Assembly (NCBI GenBank): GCA_021324095.1
Contig: JAJPJT010000103.1
Coordinates: 1-58,451, forward strand
Length of the DNA stretch: 58,451 nt
Source of the DNA: Gammaproteobacteria bacterium
Lineage (GTDB): Bacteria; Pseudomonadota; Gammaproteobacteria; Xanthomonadales; Rhodanobacteraceae
Direction: 5' to 3'
A program made the translations under genes and the position numbers. The notes under the pieces are model-generated. The model made no database searches. It saw nothing but the letters and a program-made list of their open reading frames with translations, and was not told the DNA's origin. Position 1 is the first letter of the stretch, and each line of letters begins with the position of its first letter. Of the stretch, positions 9,301-15,860 are shown in pieces.

Positions 9301-9842
9301 ACGGCGGCGGCTTCATGTCACAGACCATGATCGAACGGCTGTCGCGCAAGCTGCTGGCGTACAACTATTTTCGCGGAACGTCGATCACCGGTACCTATCC
9401 CGGCGCGACCTACCTCGGCCATCTCGCGGCGCTCAGCAACGGCACCACCGCGTCGGACGGCGACATCTTCTCGTACATGTTCAAGCAGGCGAAGCTGGGC
9501 CCGCTGATCGGCACGCGCACCTGGGGCGGCGTGGTCGGCATCACCAGTTGGGGTCCGCTGATCGACGGCGGGACGGTGAACGTGCCGCAGTTCGCGGGCA
9601 TCGTCGCCCTGGACGGCAAATATGTCGTCGAGGGCCAGGGTGTCGAACCCGATATCGTGGTGAACGAAGACGTGTCGCAGCAATTGGCCGGAAAGGACCC
9701 GCAACTCGACAAGGCGATCGAGGTGCTGGAGCAGGCAATCAAGGCGCATCCCCTGAAACTGCCGCCGCAACCCGCGGGACTGGACAAGGCACCGCTGAAC
9801 ATGCGGCCGAAGCCGGCGGCGACTGCGGCGCCGGCGGGTTGA
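6312..9842 (+). CDS. Tricorn-like S41 protease, lipoprotein
   Basis: 1176 residues. The N-terminus has a lipobox, L22-A-A-C25, so the mature protein is a lipoprotein. About residues 70-600 are WD40/TolB-like propeller repeats (ARFSPDCRQIAFTG, VSWSPDGRRVAYIS, RWSPDGRHLAFVD). A Lys/Gln/Ala-rich low-complexity segment near 600-630 interrupts them. Then come the tricorn core domain (EIFNDVWRRYRDYFY), H823 in SNSHTYV, a PDZ-like stretch (VGVDVKPGDYVLAINGAPL), and the S41 catalytic part with IIDVRDNGGG and nucleophile S1048 in ASDGDIF. These match the Ser/His arrangement of archaeal tricorn (S965/H746). Tricorn degrades peptides produced by larger proteases; here the likely site is the cell envelope. 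Start ATG 6312 places the lipobox correctly. Confidence 0.93.
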   Translation: MSSAIRKSILAGCTLAGIAAGLAACSQSSPPPAETGSSAQPASANAALAAPPAPAATSTAAPAGTKLEATRLLRFPDVCGDRVVFTYAGDLWTASTQGGTATRLTAGPGLEMSARFSPDCRQIAFTGQYGGDSQVYVVSAAGGEPKQLTFYPAMGPLPQRWGFDNQVYGWTPDGKSVLFRSWRDSRNISDPRVFTVAATGGLPTALPMPQSGVARFSPDGKQIVYSPKFRDFRDWDRYKGGWAQDLYIYDFASKSAKNITNDPNTDRDPVWIGKDIYFLSDRGPHLNLYRYDTGDGKTTQLTDYESDDARWASGDQSGQIVYEVTGALHIYDTRDNKDRALEIQVPSDLVASRASERSVKDYIEDFALSANGKRAVFTARGDIFSVPLEHGITLDLTHTPGVHEREVSWSPDGRRVAYISDESGEEEVWVRNADGTNPVMLTKGVIGRLYNPRWSPDGRHLAFVDSSNRIHVVGTSANAADQVIAQDSGVSNRDYAWSPGGHYLAYSLTDKDTLQPRLYVYDLAAGKATELGREYFDADSPAFSPDGKCLYFLADREWSPQMSGVELDYATNRSAEILAYALRKDVKNPFAPRNDSASSEGAQADQADGAQEHKGQGKGKAGAKPKPASQIDDRIDFDGVEQRVMLAPIKPDNFRWMAVTSKAILYATGDAQYLGREDAIPMKVQAWSFKDRKSSDIYTYKPQDGGGEGGGGAGPLALSADGSTLLVHDGKDYKAIDLDAPKPAPKDVNLDGLFMRVDPRAEYTEIFNDVWRRYRDYFYVTNMNGYDWNAIRAKYQPLLKYVGDRTDLNYVLGEMIAELSNSHTYVGGGDLGLPEKPHVGLLGADFELDAASGRYRVADIFPGENDEARYRSPLTEVGVDVKPGDYVLAINGAPLTKDENPYRLLRIAPGQMVQLVVNSRPSMDGARTVLVKPIASEMGLHYYDWVQANREYVAKASNGQIGYLHIPDMGADGAREFIKWYYPQLRKPGLIIDVRDNGGGFMSQTMIERLSRKLLAYNYFRGTSITGTYPGATYLGHLAALSNGTTASDGDIFSYMFKQAKLGPLIGTRTWGGVVGITSWGPLIDGGTVNVPQFAGIVALDGKYVVEGQGVEPDIVVNEDVSQQLAGKDPQLDKAIEVLEQAIKAHPLKLPPQPAGLDKAPLNMRPKPAATAAPAG

Positions 9843-9889
9843 TTGCAGCCAAACGCCGCCACAGCCGGCGCTGGAAAGGTCTTATTGCT

Positions 9890-9916
9890 CGTCAGTCCGC
9901 TTTCGCGGGATTGACG
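9890..9916. terminator. Stem-loop between convergent tricorn-like and methyltransferase genes
   Basis: CGTCAGTCC (9890-9898) pairs with GGATTGACG (9908-9916), including one G-T wobble, around a 9-base loop that can form a further short GC pairing. It lies midway between two gene ends that face each other, so it may act as a bidirectional terminator. No strong T-run follows. Confidence 0.5.
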
Positions 9917-9947
9917 GGAATGCAGATTCGTCAGAGATACCCTGGCG

Positions 9948-10757
9948 TCACCGCGACGGCGGGCTCTCGGATTGCCGCTCGCGCAGTTGCTGCGTCAAAG
10001 TTTCTGCATCGCGCCACGTCAGCGGCGCCCGCTTGCCGGCCAACCGCAGCAACAGCCGCGCGCGGCGGCCGTTCCTGACGATCCGCAGCCAGCGCGGATC
10101 GAACGGTTCCGCCGTGATCGCGTGCAGCATGCGTCCGTCGCTGGTGAAGTGCCGGCCCAGCTTGCCTGCCGCGGTTTCGAGGCTGGACGCGGTGAAGAAG
10201 CCCACGTGCTGACCGGCCTCCGGCGCGTAGTAATGCCATTCGCCGGGCCGGTTGTCGCGTTCCGGGAGCAGTTCAGTCGAGAAAATCAGGACCGGCGCGC
10301 GAGCGGCCAGTTGCCCGAACACGGCCATCGGATCGGTGAGGTGTTCGATCACCTCGAAGCAGGTCACGATATCGAAAGACGCGTGCTCGTCCGCCTCGAA
10401 TCCCGATGCGAACAGGTTGTCGCAGTGCGGATCGCTCCACCGGAAATCATGGCCGCGATCGCGCATCAGCCGCACGAACAGGCCTGTGCCGCCACCGTAG
10501 TCCAGTCCCGTCCGCGCTTTCCTAAATCGCCAGCGCAACAGCGCATCGACTGCGTCCGCAAACCACAGGTTGCGCATCACGACGCCGGTGTCGAGCGCCG
10601 CGATCGCGCGGTCGGCGTAGGCTTCGGTGAGCCAGTACGGATCCTCGACCGCGACGTAGCCGCACGCACTGCAACGCTGGTACCGCGCGCGATGGCGGCC
10701 CAACACCAACAACTCGCCGAACGGTGCGGTGATACCCCCACACACCTTGCACGTCAT
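9948..10757 (-). CDS. Zinc-ribbon class I SAM-dependent methyltransferase
   Basis: 269 residues. The N-terminus has two CxxC knuckles, C3/C6 and C29/C32 in CSACGY, likely binding zinc. The SAM-binding glycine motif LDYGGGTGLF is at about 85-94, followed by the acidic strand and FEVIEHLTDP near 140, typical of class I methyltransferases. The C-terminal part includes GEWHYYAPEAGQHVGFF, as in sugar or small-molecule methyltransferases with an N-terminal zinc ribbon. Its ATG overlaps the bioD stop by four bases, so it is translationally coupled to bioD and last in a three-gene operon. Methyl acceptor unknown. BioC function is conceivable from the context, but BioC proteins do not usually carry a zinc ribbon, so I do not assign it. 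Confidence 0.85.
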   Translation of the reverse strand: MTCKVCGGITAPFGELLVLGRHRARYQRCSACGYVAVEDPYWLTEAYADRAIAALDTGVVMRNLWFADAVDALLRWRFRKARTGLDYGGGTGLFVRLMRDRGHDFRWSDPHCDNLFASGFEADEHASFDIVTCFEVIEHLTDPMAVFGQLAARAPVLIFSTELLPERDNRPGEWHYYAPEAGQHVGFFTASSLETAAGKLGRHFTSDGRMLHAITAEPFDPRWLRIVRNGRRARLLLRLAGKRAPLTWRDAETLTQQLRERQSESPPSR

Positions 10758-11452
10758 GGTCCGAGGCTGCCCACGGCGTCCGCGGCTTCGCGCAGCGAGG
10801 CCGCCGCGGATACCGGCGCTACGCCATGCGCGATGACCCCGAGGCAGGGGACCCCCAGCGCGCGATTCAGGGTCACCAGGTTTTCCTTGGGACGAAGCAT
10901 GTCGGGGTCGATCCGGTTGCCTATCCAGCCCAGCAGTTCGCAGCCGTCGGCATGGATCGCGCGCGCGGTGAGCTGGGCATGATTCAGGCAACCGAGTTTC
11001 AGCCCGACCACCAGGATCACCGGCAATTGCAGTTGGCGCGGAATGGCGTTGGCGCGCAGCGAATCCGAAATGGGCGCCAGCCAGCCGCCCACGCCTTCCA
11101 CCACGATCGCGTTGCCGCGCATCAGCGCGATCCGGTCGTAGGCGTCCTCGATCGGCGGCAGCGTGACTTCCTGCTCCGTCTCCGCCGCCGCGATGTGCGG
11201 CGAAACCGGCTCGGCAAAGGCGAACGGATTGCAGTCCTCGTAGTGCTCGGGCCTGGGATCGCTGGCCGCGATCAGCGCCAGGGCATCGGCGTTGCGCAGG
11301 CCGTCCGGCGTCGCTTCGCAGCCGCTCGCGACCGGCTTCATCCCCGTCGCACGCAGGTTCGCGGCGCGCAGCGCGTGCAGCAGCGAACACGCCGCATGGG
11401 TCTTGCCGATGCCGGTGTCGGTGCCGGCGATGAACACGCCTTTGGGTTTCAT
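10754..11452 (-). CDS. bioD: Dethiobiotin synthetase
   Basis: 232 residues, close to the usual 220-240. The ATP-binding P-loop GTDTGIGKT is at residues 10-18. MKPVASGCE carries the catalytic lysine that binds CO2/DAPA, and VVEGVGGWLAP is the conserved acidic/glycine loop. BioD converts 7,8-diaminopelargonate, CO2 and ATP to dethiobiotin in the cytoplasm, the penultimate biotin step. Start ATG 11452 was chosen because MKPKGVFIAGTDTGIG is the standard BioD N-terminus, although the frame remains open upstream. The start overlaps the end of the TMEM175-like gene, and the stop overlaps the methyltransferase start. No other bio genes are in the window. Confidence 0.95.
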   Translation of the reverse strand: MKPKGVFIAGTDTGIGKTHAACSLLHALRAANLRATGMKPVASGCEATPDGLRNADALALIAASDPRPEHYEDCNPFAFAEPVSPHIAAAETEQEVTLPPIEDAYDRIALMRGNAIVVEGVGGWLAPISDSLRANAIPRQLQLPVILVVGLKLGCLNHAQLTARAIHADGCELLGWIGNRIDPDMLRPKENLVTLNRALGVPCLGVIAHGVAPVSAAASLREAADAVGSLGP

Positions 11453-12168
11453 GCTGGCAATGCACCTTCGAGAAGTTTGCGGTAGCGACGCATCAACGTG
11501 CCGGAAAATCCGAGCAGCCCGTAGATGAAACCGGAAACGGGAATGAGGCCGCCGATCTGTGTCGCCGCCGCGAACAGAGCCGCGATGGTCGACAACAATC
11601 CTGTCGCCGCACAAGCAGACCACAACAGCAGGTTGACCCGGGCGAGAATGGCATCCTCACGTGACAACCTTGCCTTGCGAACCCCATGGCGGAACAGCAG
11701 TGCCAGGGTGCCGGCCATGCAGGTGTAGGACAGACCGAAGCACACGAACAGCGCCGCGATGCCGCGCACGCTGGGAGCTTCAGCGGCAAAATCCGGCGAC
11801 AGCGCGCCGCCGCTGATGCTGCTCAAGAATCCGCCGTATGCCATGTTCAGCGGGAACACGAAGATGAGTGCGAAGAACACCAGCAGCAAGGATAGCCTCA
11901 AGCTGGGGCCGTCCGTCAGCCGCACCACGTCGCGCCAGCGCACGTGTCCGTGCCAGAACAGCGCCAGCTGGGCGAAACAGGCGGCGAACGCGGGAATGCC
12001 CCGCAGCGCATGTTCGAGCGCCGCGACGTTCCTGGGCAGGCTGGCACCGCTGATCACGAGCAACGTGATCGCAAACGCGAAAGCACCATCCACGAAATTG
12101 TCGAGGCGCGCGCTCTCGGTGCGTTCATGGCGCACTTCGATCCCGGTTGGCACGCTGGACTCCCGCAT
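11449..12168 (-). CDS. TMEM175 family potassium channel-like membrane protein (DUF1211)
   Basis: 239 residues with about six hydrophobic segments. The first helix carries the family signature as RLDNFVDGAFAFAITLLV (usual form R-x-x-x-F-S/V-D-x-x-F-A-I-A-I-T-L-L), followed by helices near AFAACFAQLALFWHG, LLVFFALIFVFPLNMAYGG, GIAALFVCFGLSYTC, NLLLWSACAATGLL and GLIPVSGFIYGLLG. Bacterial TMEM175 proteins are tetrameric potassium-permeable channels of the inner membrane. It is first in the operon with bioD and the methyltransferase (4-base overlap with bioD); no functional link to biotin is obvious. It is divergent from the methionine sulfoxide reductase gene, with only 93 bases between them. 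Confidence 0.85.
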   Translation of the reverse strand: MRESSVPTGIEVRHERTESARLDNFVDGAFAFAITLLVISGASLPRNVAALEHALRGIPAFAACFAQLALFWHGHVRWRDVVRLTDGPSLRLSLLLVFFALIFVFPLNMAYGGFLSSISGGALSPDFAAEAPSVRGIAALFVCFGLSYTCMAGTLALLFRHGVRKARLSREDAILARVNLLLWSACAATGLLSTIAALFAAATQIGGLIPVSGFIYGLLGFSGTLMRRYRKLLEGALPA

Positions 12169-12261
12169 CGCGCGATAATAGCCCTTGACCCTGCGTTTCG
12201 TTCAAGCGCACGCGCAAGAATCGCGCGCCGCTTGACTCAAAGCCGCCTCGCGGGAGGTTAC

Positions 12262-12753
12262 ATGTTTGAAGCCGCCCCCATCACCGCCACCGACAAGCCG
12301 ACGCTTTACGCGGAGCTGGCGCAACAGGCGCGCGGCCTGCTGCACGGCGAGACCAATCTCGTGGCCAACGCCGCCAATTTCGCGGCACTGGTATACCACG
12401 CGCTCCCCGACATCAACTGGTGCGGATTTTATTTCCCTGATGGCGATGGACTGGTCGTCGGGCCGTTCCAGGGCAAGCCCGCCTGCGTGCGCATCGCGCA
12501 CGGTCGCGGCGTGTGCGGCGCCGCGGCGGTGTCACGGCAGACCCAGGTCGTGCCGGATGTCTACGCATTTCCAGACCACATCTTCTGCGACGGCGCCTCG
12601 CGCTCGGAAATCGTGGTGCCGCTGGTGCGCGCCGACGGTTCGCTGCTGGGCGTGTGGGACGTGGACAGCCCGAATCTCGCGCGTTTCGATGACGACGACC
12701 GCGCCGGCATGGAAGCGTTGTGCGCGGAGTTCATGCGGGCAGCCGCGCAATAG
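12262..12753 (+). CDS. msrC: Free methionine-(R)-sulfoxide reductase (GAF-domain)
   Basis: 163 residues, a single GAF domain. Start ATG 12262 follows a GGGAGG at good spacing. Cysteines C75 (KPACVRI), C85 (GRGVCGAAA) and C109 (HIFCDGASRSE) have spacings of 10 and 24 residues, the same as C84/C94/C118 of the E. coli enzyme, so C109 is the expected catalytic cysteine. WCGFYF and LGVWDVDSP are further family signatures. The enzyme reduces free L-methionine-(R)-sulfoxide in the cytoplasm using thioredoxin. It stands alone: divergent from the TMEM175-like gene, and 242 bases of non-coding sequence with no feature I recognise separate it from the S53 gene. Confidence 0.95.
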   Translation: MFEAAPITATDKPTLYAELAQQARGLLHGETNLVANAANFAALVYHALPDINWCGFYFPDGDGLVVGPFQGKPACVRIAHGRGVCGAAAVSRQTQVVPDVYAFPDHIFCDGASRSEIVVPLVRADGSLLGVWDVDSPNLARFDDDDRAGMEALCAEFMRAAAQ

Positions 12754-12995
12754 CCGGTTGTTATTGCGACATCTTGTGACTCGGCCGTCTGGCCGGCTTC
12801 GACGTTCAGATTCAGATCGGCGACCCCGCCGACCTGGTTCCCGCCATGCAAATCGTATTGCTCGCCACGGTTCACCAGTGACGGCCACAGCTGAACAAAC
12901 TTTCTGACTCGACCGTGAAGCGACGGGCGCGGATAACCCCACCGTCACGTCCGTGGGCGCATGCTGCGCGTGCTCCATCTTCCGGAGGACGTGCC

Positions 12996-14660
12996 ATGCC
13001 CAAAACCCCTTCCGCACAGACGACACCGCGCCGACATCTGCCCGCCACGTTGCGCTATCTCGGTGCGTGCGCGCCGGACGAGCCGCTCGACGTGACCCTG
13101 GTGTTGCGCCGGCGGCAGCCGCTGAAAGTACCGGTTCCGCGCGTGCAGCGCGCCGATTTCGCGGCGCAGTACGGCGCCGACCCGGCCGAAGTGGAACGCG
13201 TGCGTGCGTTCGGCGAACAGCACGGCTTGCAGGAACTGGGCTGCGACCTGGCCTGCCGCACCCTGCGGTGGGGCGGCACCGCGACGTCGATGCAGCAGGC
13301 GTTCGGCGTCAAGCTGGGACGCTACTGCATGTTGCCGGGGGGCCGCACTTTCCTCGCCAGCACACAGCCGCCCGCGGTGCCGGATCCGGCGGTGATCGCG
13401 GTGTTGGGACTGGACCGGCGCCCAATCGCACATCCGCATTTCCGCATCGCGCAGGCGCAGCCGACTGTCTCGTACACGCCGCTGCAGATCGGGCAGCTTT
13501 ACGCCTTCCCTGCTGGGGATGGCACGGGACAGACCGTCGCGATCATCGAACTGGGCGGCGGTTATCAGCAGACGGACCTCGACGACTATTTCAGTGGGCT
13601 GGGCCTTTCCACGCCGTCGATCAGCGCGGTGTCGGTTGATGGCGGTGCGAATCAGCCCGGCTCGGACGCCGATGCGGAAGTGATGCTGGACATCGAAGTC
13701 GCGGGTGCGCTGGCGCCCAAGGCAACGTTCGCGGTGTATTTCGCGCCGAACACGGACCAGGGCTTTTACGACGCCATTTCCCAGGCGGCGCACAGCAGCA
13801 GTCCGGCGGCCACGGTGATGTCGATCAGTTGGGGCGGACCGGAAGACAGTTGGAGCACCTCGTCGCGCGCCGCGATGGAAACAGCACTCGAAGACGCCGC
13901 AGCGCTCGGCGTCACGGTCTGCGTGGCTGCCGGCGACAGCGGTTCCAGCGACGGCGAGAGCGGCAACCACGTTGACTATCCGGCGTCCAGCGCGTCGGCG
14001 CTGGGCTGCGGCGGCACCAAATTGTTATCCAGCGGCACCACGATCAGCAGCGAAGTCGTGTGGAACGAAACCGCGGGGGGCGAGGGCGCCACAGGCGGCG
14101 GCGTCAGCGCCGTGTTCGCGTTGCCGACGTGGCAGTCCGGCGCGAATGTGCCAAAGGGATCCGGCGGGTTCGTCGGGCGCGGCGTGCCGGACGTCGCCGG
14201 CAACGCCGATCCGCTGAACGGTTACAACGTGCTGGTCGATGGACAGACCGAAGTGGTCGGCGGCACCAGCGCCGTCGCGCCACTGTGGGCCGCGCTCGTC
14301 GCGCGTTTGAATCAGCAGCTTGGAAAATCAGTGGGCGCCGTGAACGCCGCGCTGTACGGGGCGGATGGAAACGGCTTTCACGACATCACGAGCGGCAACA
14401 ACGGCGCGTACAAGGCCGGGCCGGGATGGGATGCGTGCACCGGTTGGGGCAGCCCGAACGGCCAGGCGCTGCTGACGGCACTCTCGGGCGCGGGTGGTGG
14501 AACTACACCCAAACCGAAGCGACCGCCGAAGCCCGAACCCAAGCCGGGCAAACCTACGAAACCCGGATCGCCGACGAAATCGAAGAAGCCAACGCCGAAG
14601 CCGACAACCAAGAAGGCGAAGACCTCCGTACCGGGAGGAGCGCGTCAACGACGCCGGTAG
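12996..14660 (+). CDS. S53 family peptidase (sedolisin/kumamolisin-like) with Lys/Pro-rich tail
   Basis: 554 residues. Start ATG 12996 follows CCGGAGGAC. Residues 1-170 are the pro-domain (LRYLGACAPDEPLDVTLVLR; LRWGGTATSMQQAFGV). The catalytic domain shows E228 and D232 in AEVMLDIEVAG, the oxyanion region MSISWGGPE, and nucleophile S425 in GGTSAVAPLW. The calcium-site sequences FHDITSGNNG and GWDACTGWGSP are present. S53 peptidases are acid-active, pro-form-processed and normally exported, yet I see no classical signal peptide: the start MPKTPSAQTTPRRHLPA is polar. The last 50 residues are a Lys/Pro/Thr-rich disordered tail (KPKRPPKPEPKPGKPTKP) ending RQRRR, likely a binding or anchoring extension. 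Catalytic assignment is firm; location uncertain. Confidence 0.93.
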   Translation: MPKTPSAQTTPRRHLPATLRYLGACAPDEPLDVTLVLRRRQPLKVPVPRVQRADFAAQYGADPAEVERVRAFGEQHGLQELGCDLACRTLRWGGTATSMQQAFGVKLGRYCMLPGGRTFLASTQPPAVPDPAVIAVLGLDRRPIAHPHFRIAQAQPTVSYTPLQIGQLYAFPAGDGTGQTVAIIELGGGYQQTDLDDYFSGLGLSTPSISAVSVDGGANQPGSDADAEVMLDIEVAGALAPKATFAVYFAPNTDQGFYDAISQAAHSSSPAATVMSISWGGPEDSWSTSSRAAMETALEDAAALGVTVCVAAGDSGSSDGESGNHVDYPASSASALGCGGTKLLSSGTTISSEVVWNETAGGEGATGGGVSAVFALPTWQSGANVPKGSGGFVGRGVPDVAGNADPLNGYNVLVDGQTEVVGGTSAVAPLWAALVARLNQQLGKSVGAVNAALYGADGNGFHDITSGNNGAYKAGPGWDACTGWGSPNGQALLTALSGAGGGTTPKPKRPPKPEPKPGKPTKPGSPTKSKKPTPKPTTKKAKTSVPGGARQRRR

Positions 14661-14666
14661 CTTGTC

Positions 14667-14754
14667 CCCTCTCCCTCCGGGAGAGGGTGCCCGACCACTC
14701 ACGTCACAACGCGCTGCCCCACTGATGAGAATGATCGGTGCGTGAGTGGTCGGG
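14667..14754. repeat. Intergenic palindromes after the S53 gene
   Basis: The 336-base gap 14661-14996 has no gene I accept. A perfect 9-bp hairpin (CCCTCTCCC / GGGAGAGGG, 14667-14675 and 14679-14687) directly follows the S53 stop and could terminate it. Next, CCCGACCACTCACG (14690-14703) is repeated inverted and perfect at 14741-14754. Further on, 14816-14839 (CCCTCACCCCAGCCCCTCTC) resembles common dispersed intergenic repeats. Together they look like a mosaic REP-type element. Confidence 0.6.
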
Positions 14755-14953
14755 CGGGTGAGGGTCCGGTGTCACGCAGCGCGGGCTTGGACAAAATCAC
14801 TCCGCAAGCTGTGTACCCTCACCCCAGCCCCTCTCCCGGAGCCGTGGTCCTCAGCCAGCGCTTCTGCCGTCTGGTTCGCGATAGCTGTTGCTAAGCTCGC
14901 GCGTCCTGCGCTCGCCAAGCAACCCGGCCCTCGGCATCGTGCCTCGGGCGTTC

Positions 14954-14996
14954 GGACGTGCGCGAGTTGCCACTGGCAACTCGCAAACGCACGTCC
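14954..14996 (-). terminator. Long stem-loop abutting the end of the glucan operon
   Basis: A perfect 10-bp stem with a 3-base loop (14962-14971 / 14975-14984) is extended by a second perfect 8-bp stem (GGACGTGC 14954-14961 / GCACGTCC 14989-14996), interrupted only by a 4-base bulge on one side. It begins one base after the stop of the SDR gene, so it is well placed to end or protect the glucan-operon transcript. No U-run follows on the minus strand. Confidence 0.6.
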
Positions 14997-15821
14997 TCAC
15001 CCACCCGTTGCGAAACCGGGATACAGCGTCATCCCACCGTCTACGTAGATCGACGCGCCGCAGATGTAGTCGGCCTGGTCGGACGCGAGCCATGCGACGA
15101 CGCGCGCGATGTCGGCGGGCATGCCGACGCGCCCGATCGGGATCAGTTTTTCCAGCGCCTTCTCGGCTTGCGGCGTCGCCCAGGCGGCGTGGTTGATCGG
15201 GGTCTTGATCGCGCCGGGACAGGTCGAATTGACGCGGATTTTCTGCGGCGCCAGTTCCTGCGCGATCGATTCCATCAACTGCATGATGCCGCCCTTGGTG
15301 GTGGCGTAATTGCAATGCCCCGCCCACGGGATTTCCTGGTGCACGGAACTGGTGAAGATGATCTTGCCGAGCGCGCATGACACGTCGCGCATGCCGCGCC
15401 GGGTGAATTCGCGCGCGGCCTCGCGTGCGCACAGGAACGCGCCGGTAAGGTTGACGCCGATCACCTGGTCCCACTGATCGAGCGTCATGTCCACCAGCCT
15501 CGAATCGCGCTGGATGCCGGCGTTGGAACACACGATGTCCAGCGTGCCGAACTGCTTGATGGCTTCGGCGAACATCGCGTGCACCTGGTCCTCCTTGCTG
15601 ACATCGGCCTGGATCGCGATCGCCTTGCCGCCGCCCTGTTTATTGATGTCTTCGCAAATGGCCTGCGCGGCTTCCGGATGCACCACGTAGTTGACCGCGA
15701 CATTGGCGCCGCACGCGGCCAGCTCGCGCGCAATGCCTTCGCCGATGCCGGAATTGGCGCCGGTGACGAGCGCGTTCTGGCCTTCGAGCAGTTTGGGGAT
15801 GGATTGGATTTCCGCGTTCAT
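14997..15821 (-). CDS. SDR family oxidoreductase (glucose 1-dehydrogenase-like)
   Basis: 274 residues, classical short-chain dehydrogenase. Cofactor motif TGANSGIG at 20-27, NAG at 100-102, catalytic Ser in FTSSV (158/159), and Y172/K176 in NYATTKGG. The C-terminal YICGASIYVDGGMTLYPGF is typical of glucose 1-dehydrogenase/3-oxoacyl reductase-like SDRs. These oxidise a hydroxyl or sugar with NAD(P). It is the last gene of the glucan operon, 39 bases after the GH144-type gene, so oxidation of glucose or a glucan-derived sugar is plausible but not shown by sequence. A long stem-loop follows its stop. Confidence 0.9.
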   Translation of the reverse strand: MNAEIQSIPKLLEGQNALVTGANSGIGEGIARELAACGANVAVNYVVHPEAAQAICEDINKQGGGKAIAIQADVSKEDQVHAMFAEAIKQFGTLDIVCSNAGIQRDSRLVDMTLDQWDQVIGVNLTGAFLCAREAAREFTRRGMRDVSCALGKIIFTSSVHQEIPWAGHCNYATTKGGIMQLMESIAQELAPQKIRVNSTCPGAIKTPINHAAWATPQAEKALEKLIPIGRVGMPADIARVVAWLASDQADYICGASIYVDGGMTLYPGFATGG

Positions 15822-15860
15822 GACAGCTCCTTGTTTGCCGAACAGGTTGGGTGCTGCGCA

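Noticed and set aside
9948..11465. A single open frame covering the methyltransferase plus the bioD region, resembling a fusion
   Set aside because: The first half is an out-of-frame reading of bioD; BioD motifs are in the other frame, and the methyltransferase starts at 10757.
12754..12995. Small gene between msrC and the S53 gene
   Set aside because: No frame with a start, ribosome-binding site and plausible composition; nothing recognisable in these 242 bases.
14746..15048. Plus-strand ORF of 100 codons in the S53/SDR gap
   Set aside because: It reads through palindromic repeat sequence (TLTPAPLPE type) and overlaps the end of the SDR gene; no domain and no ribosome-binding site.
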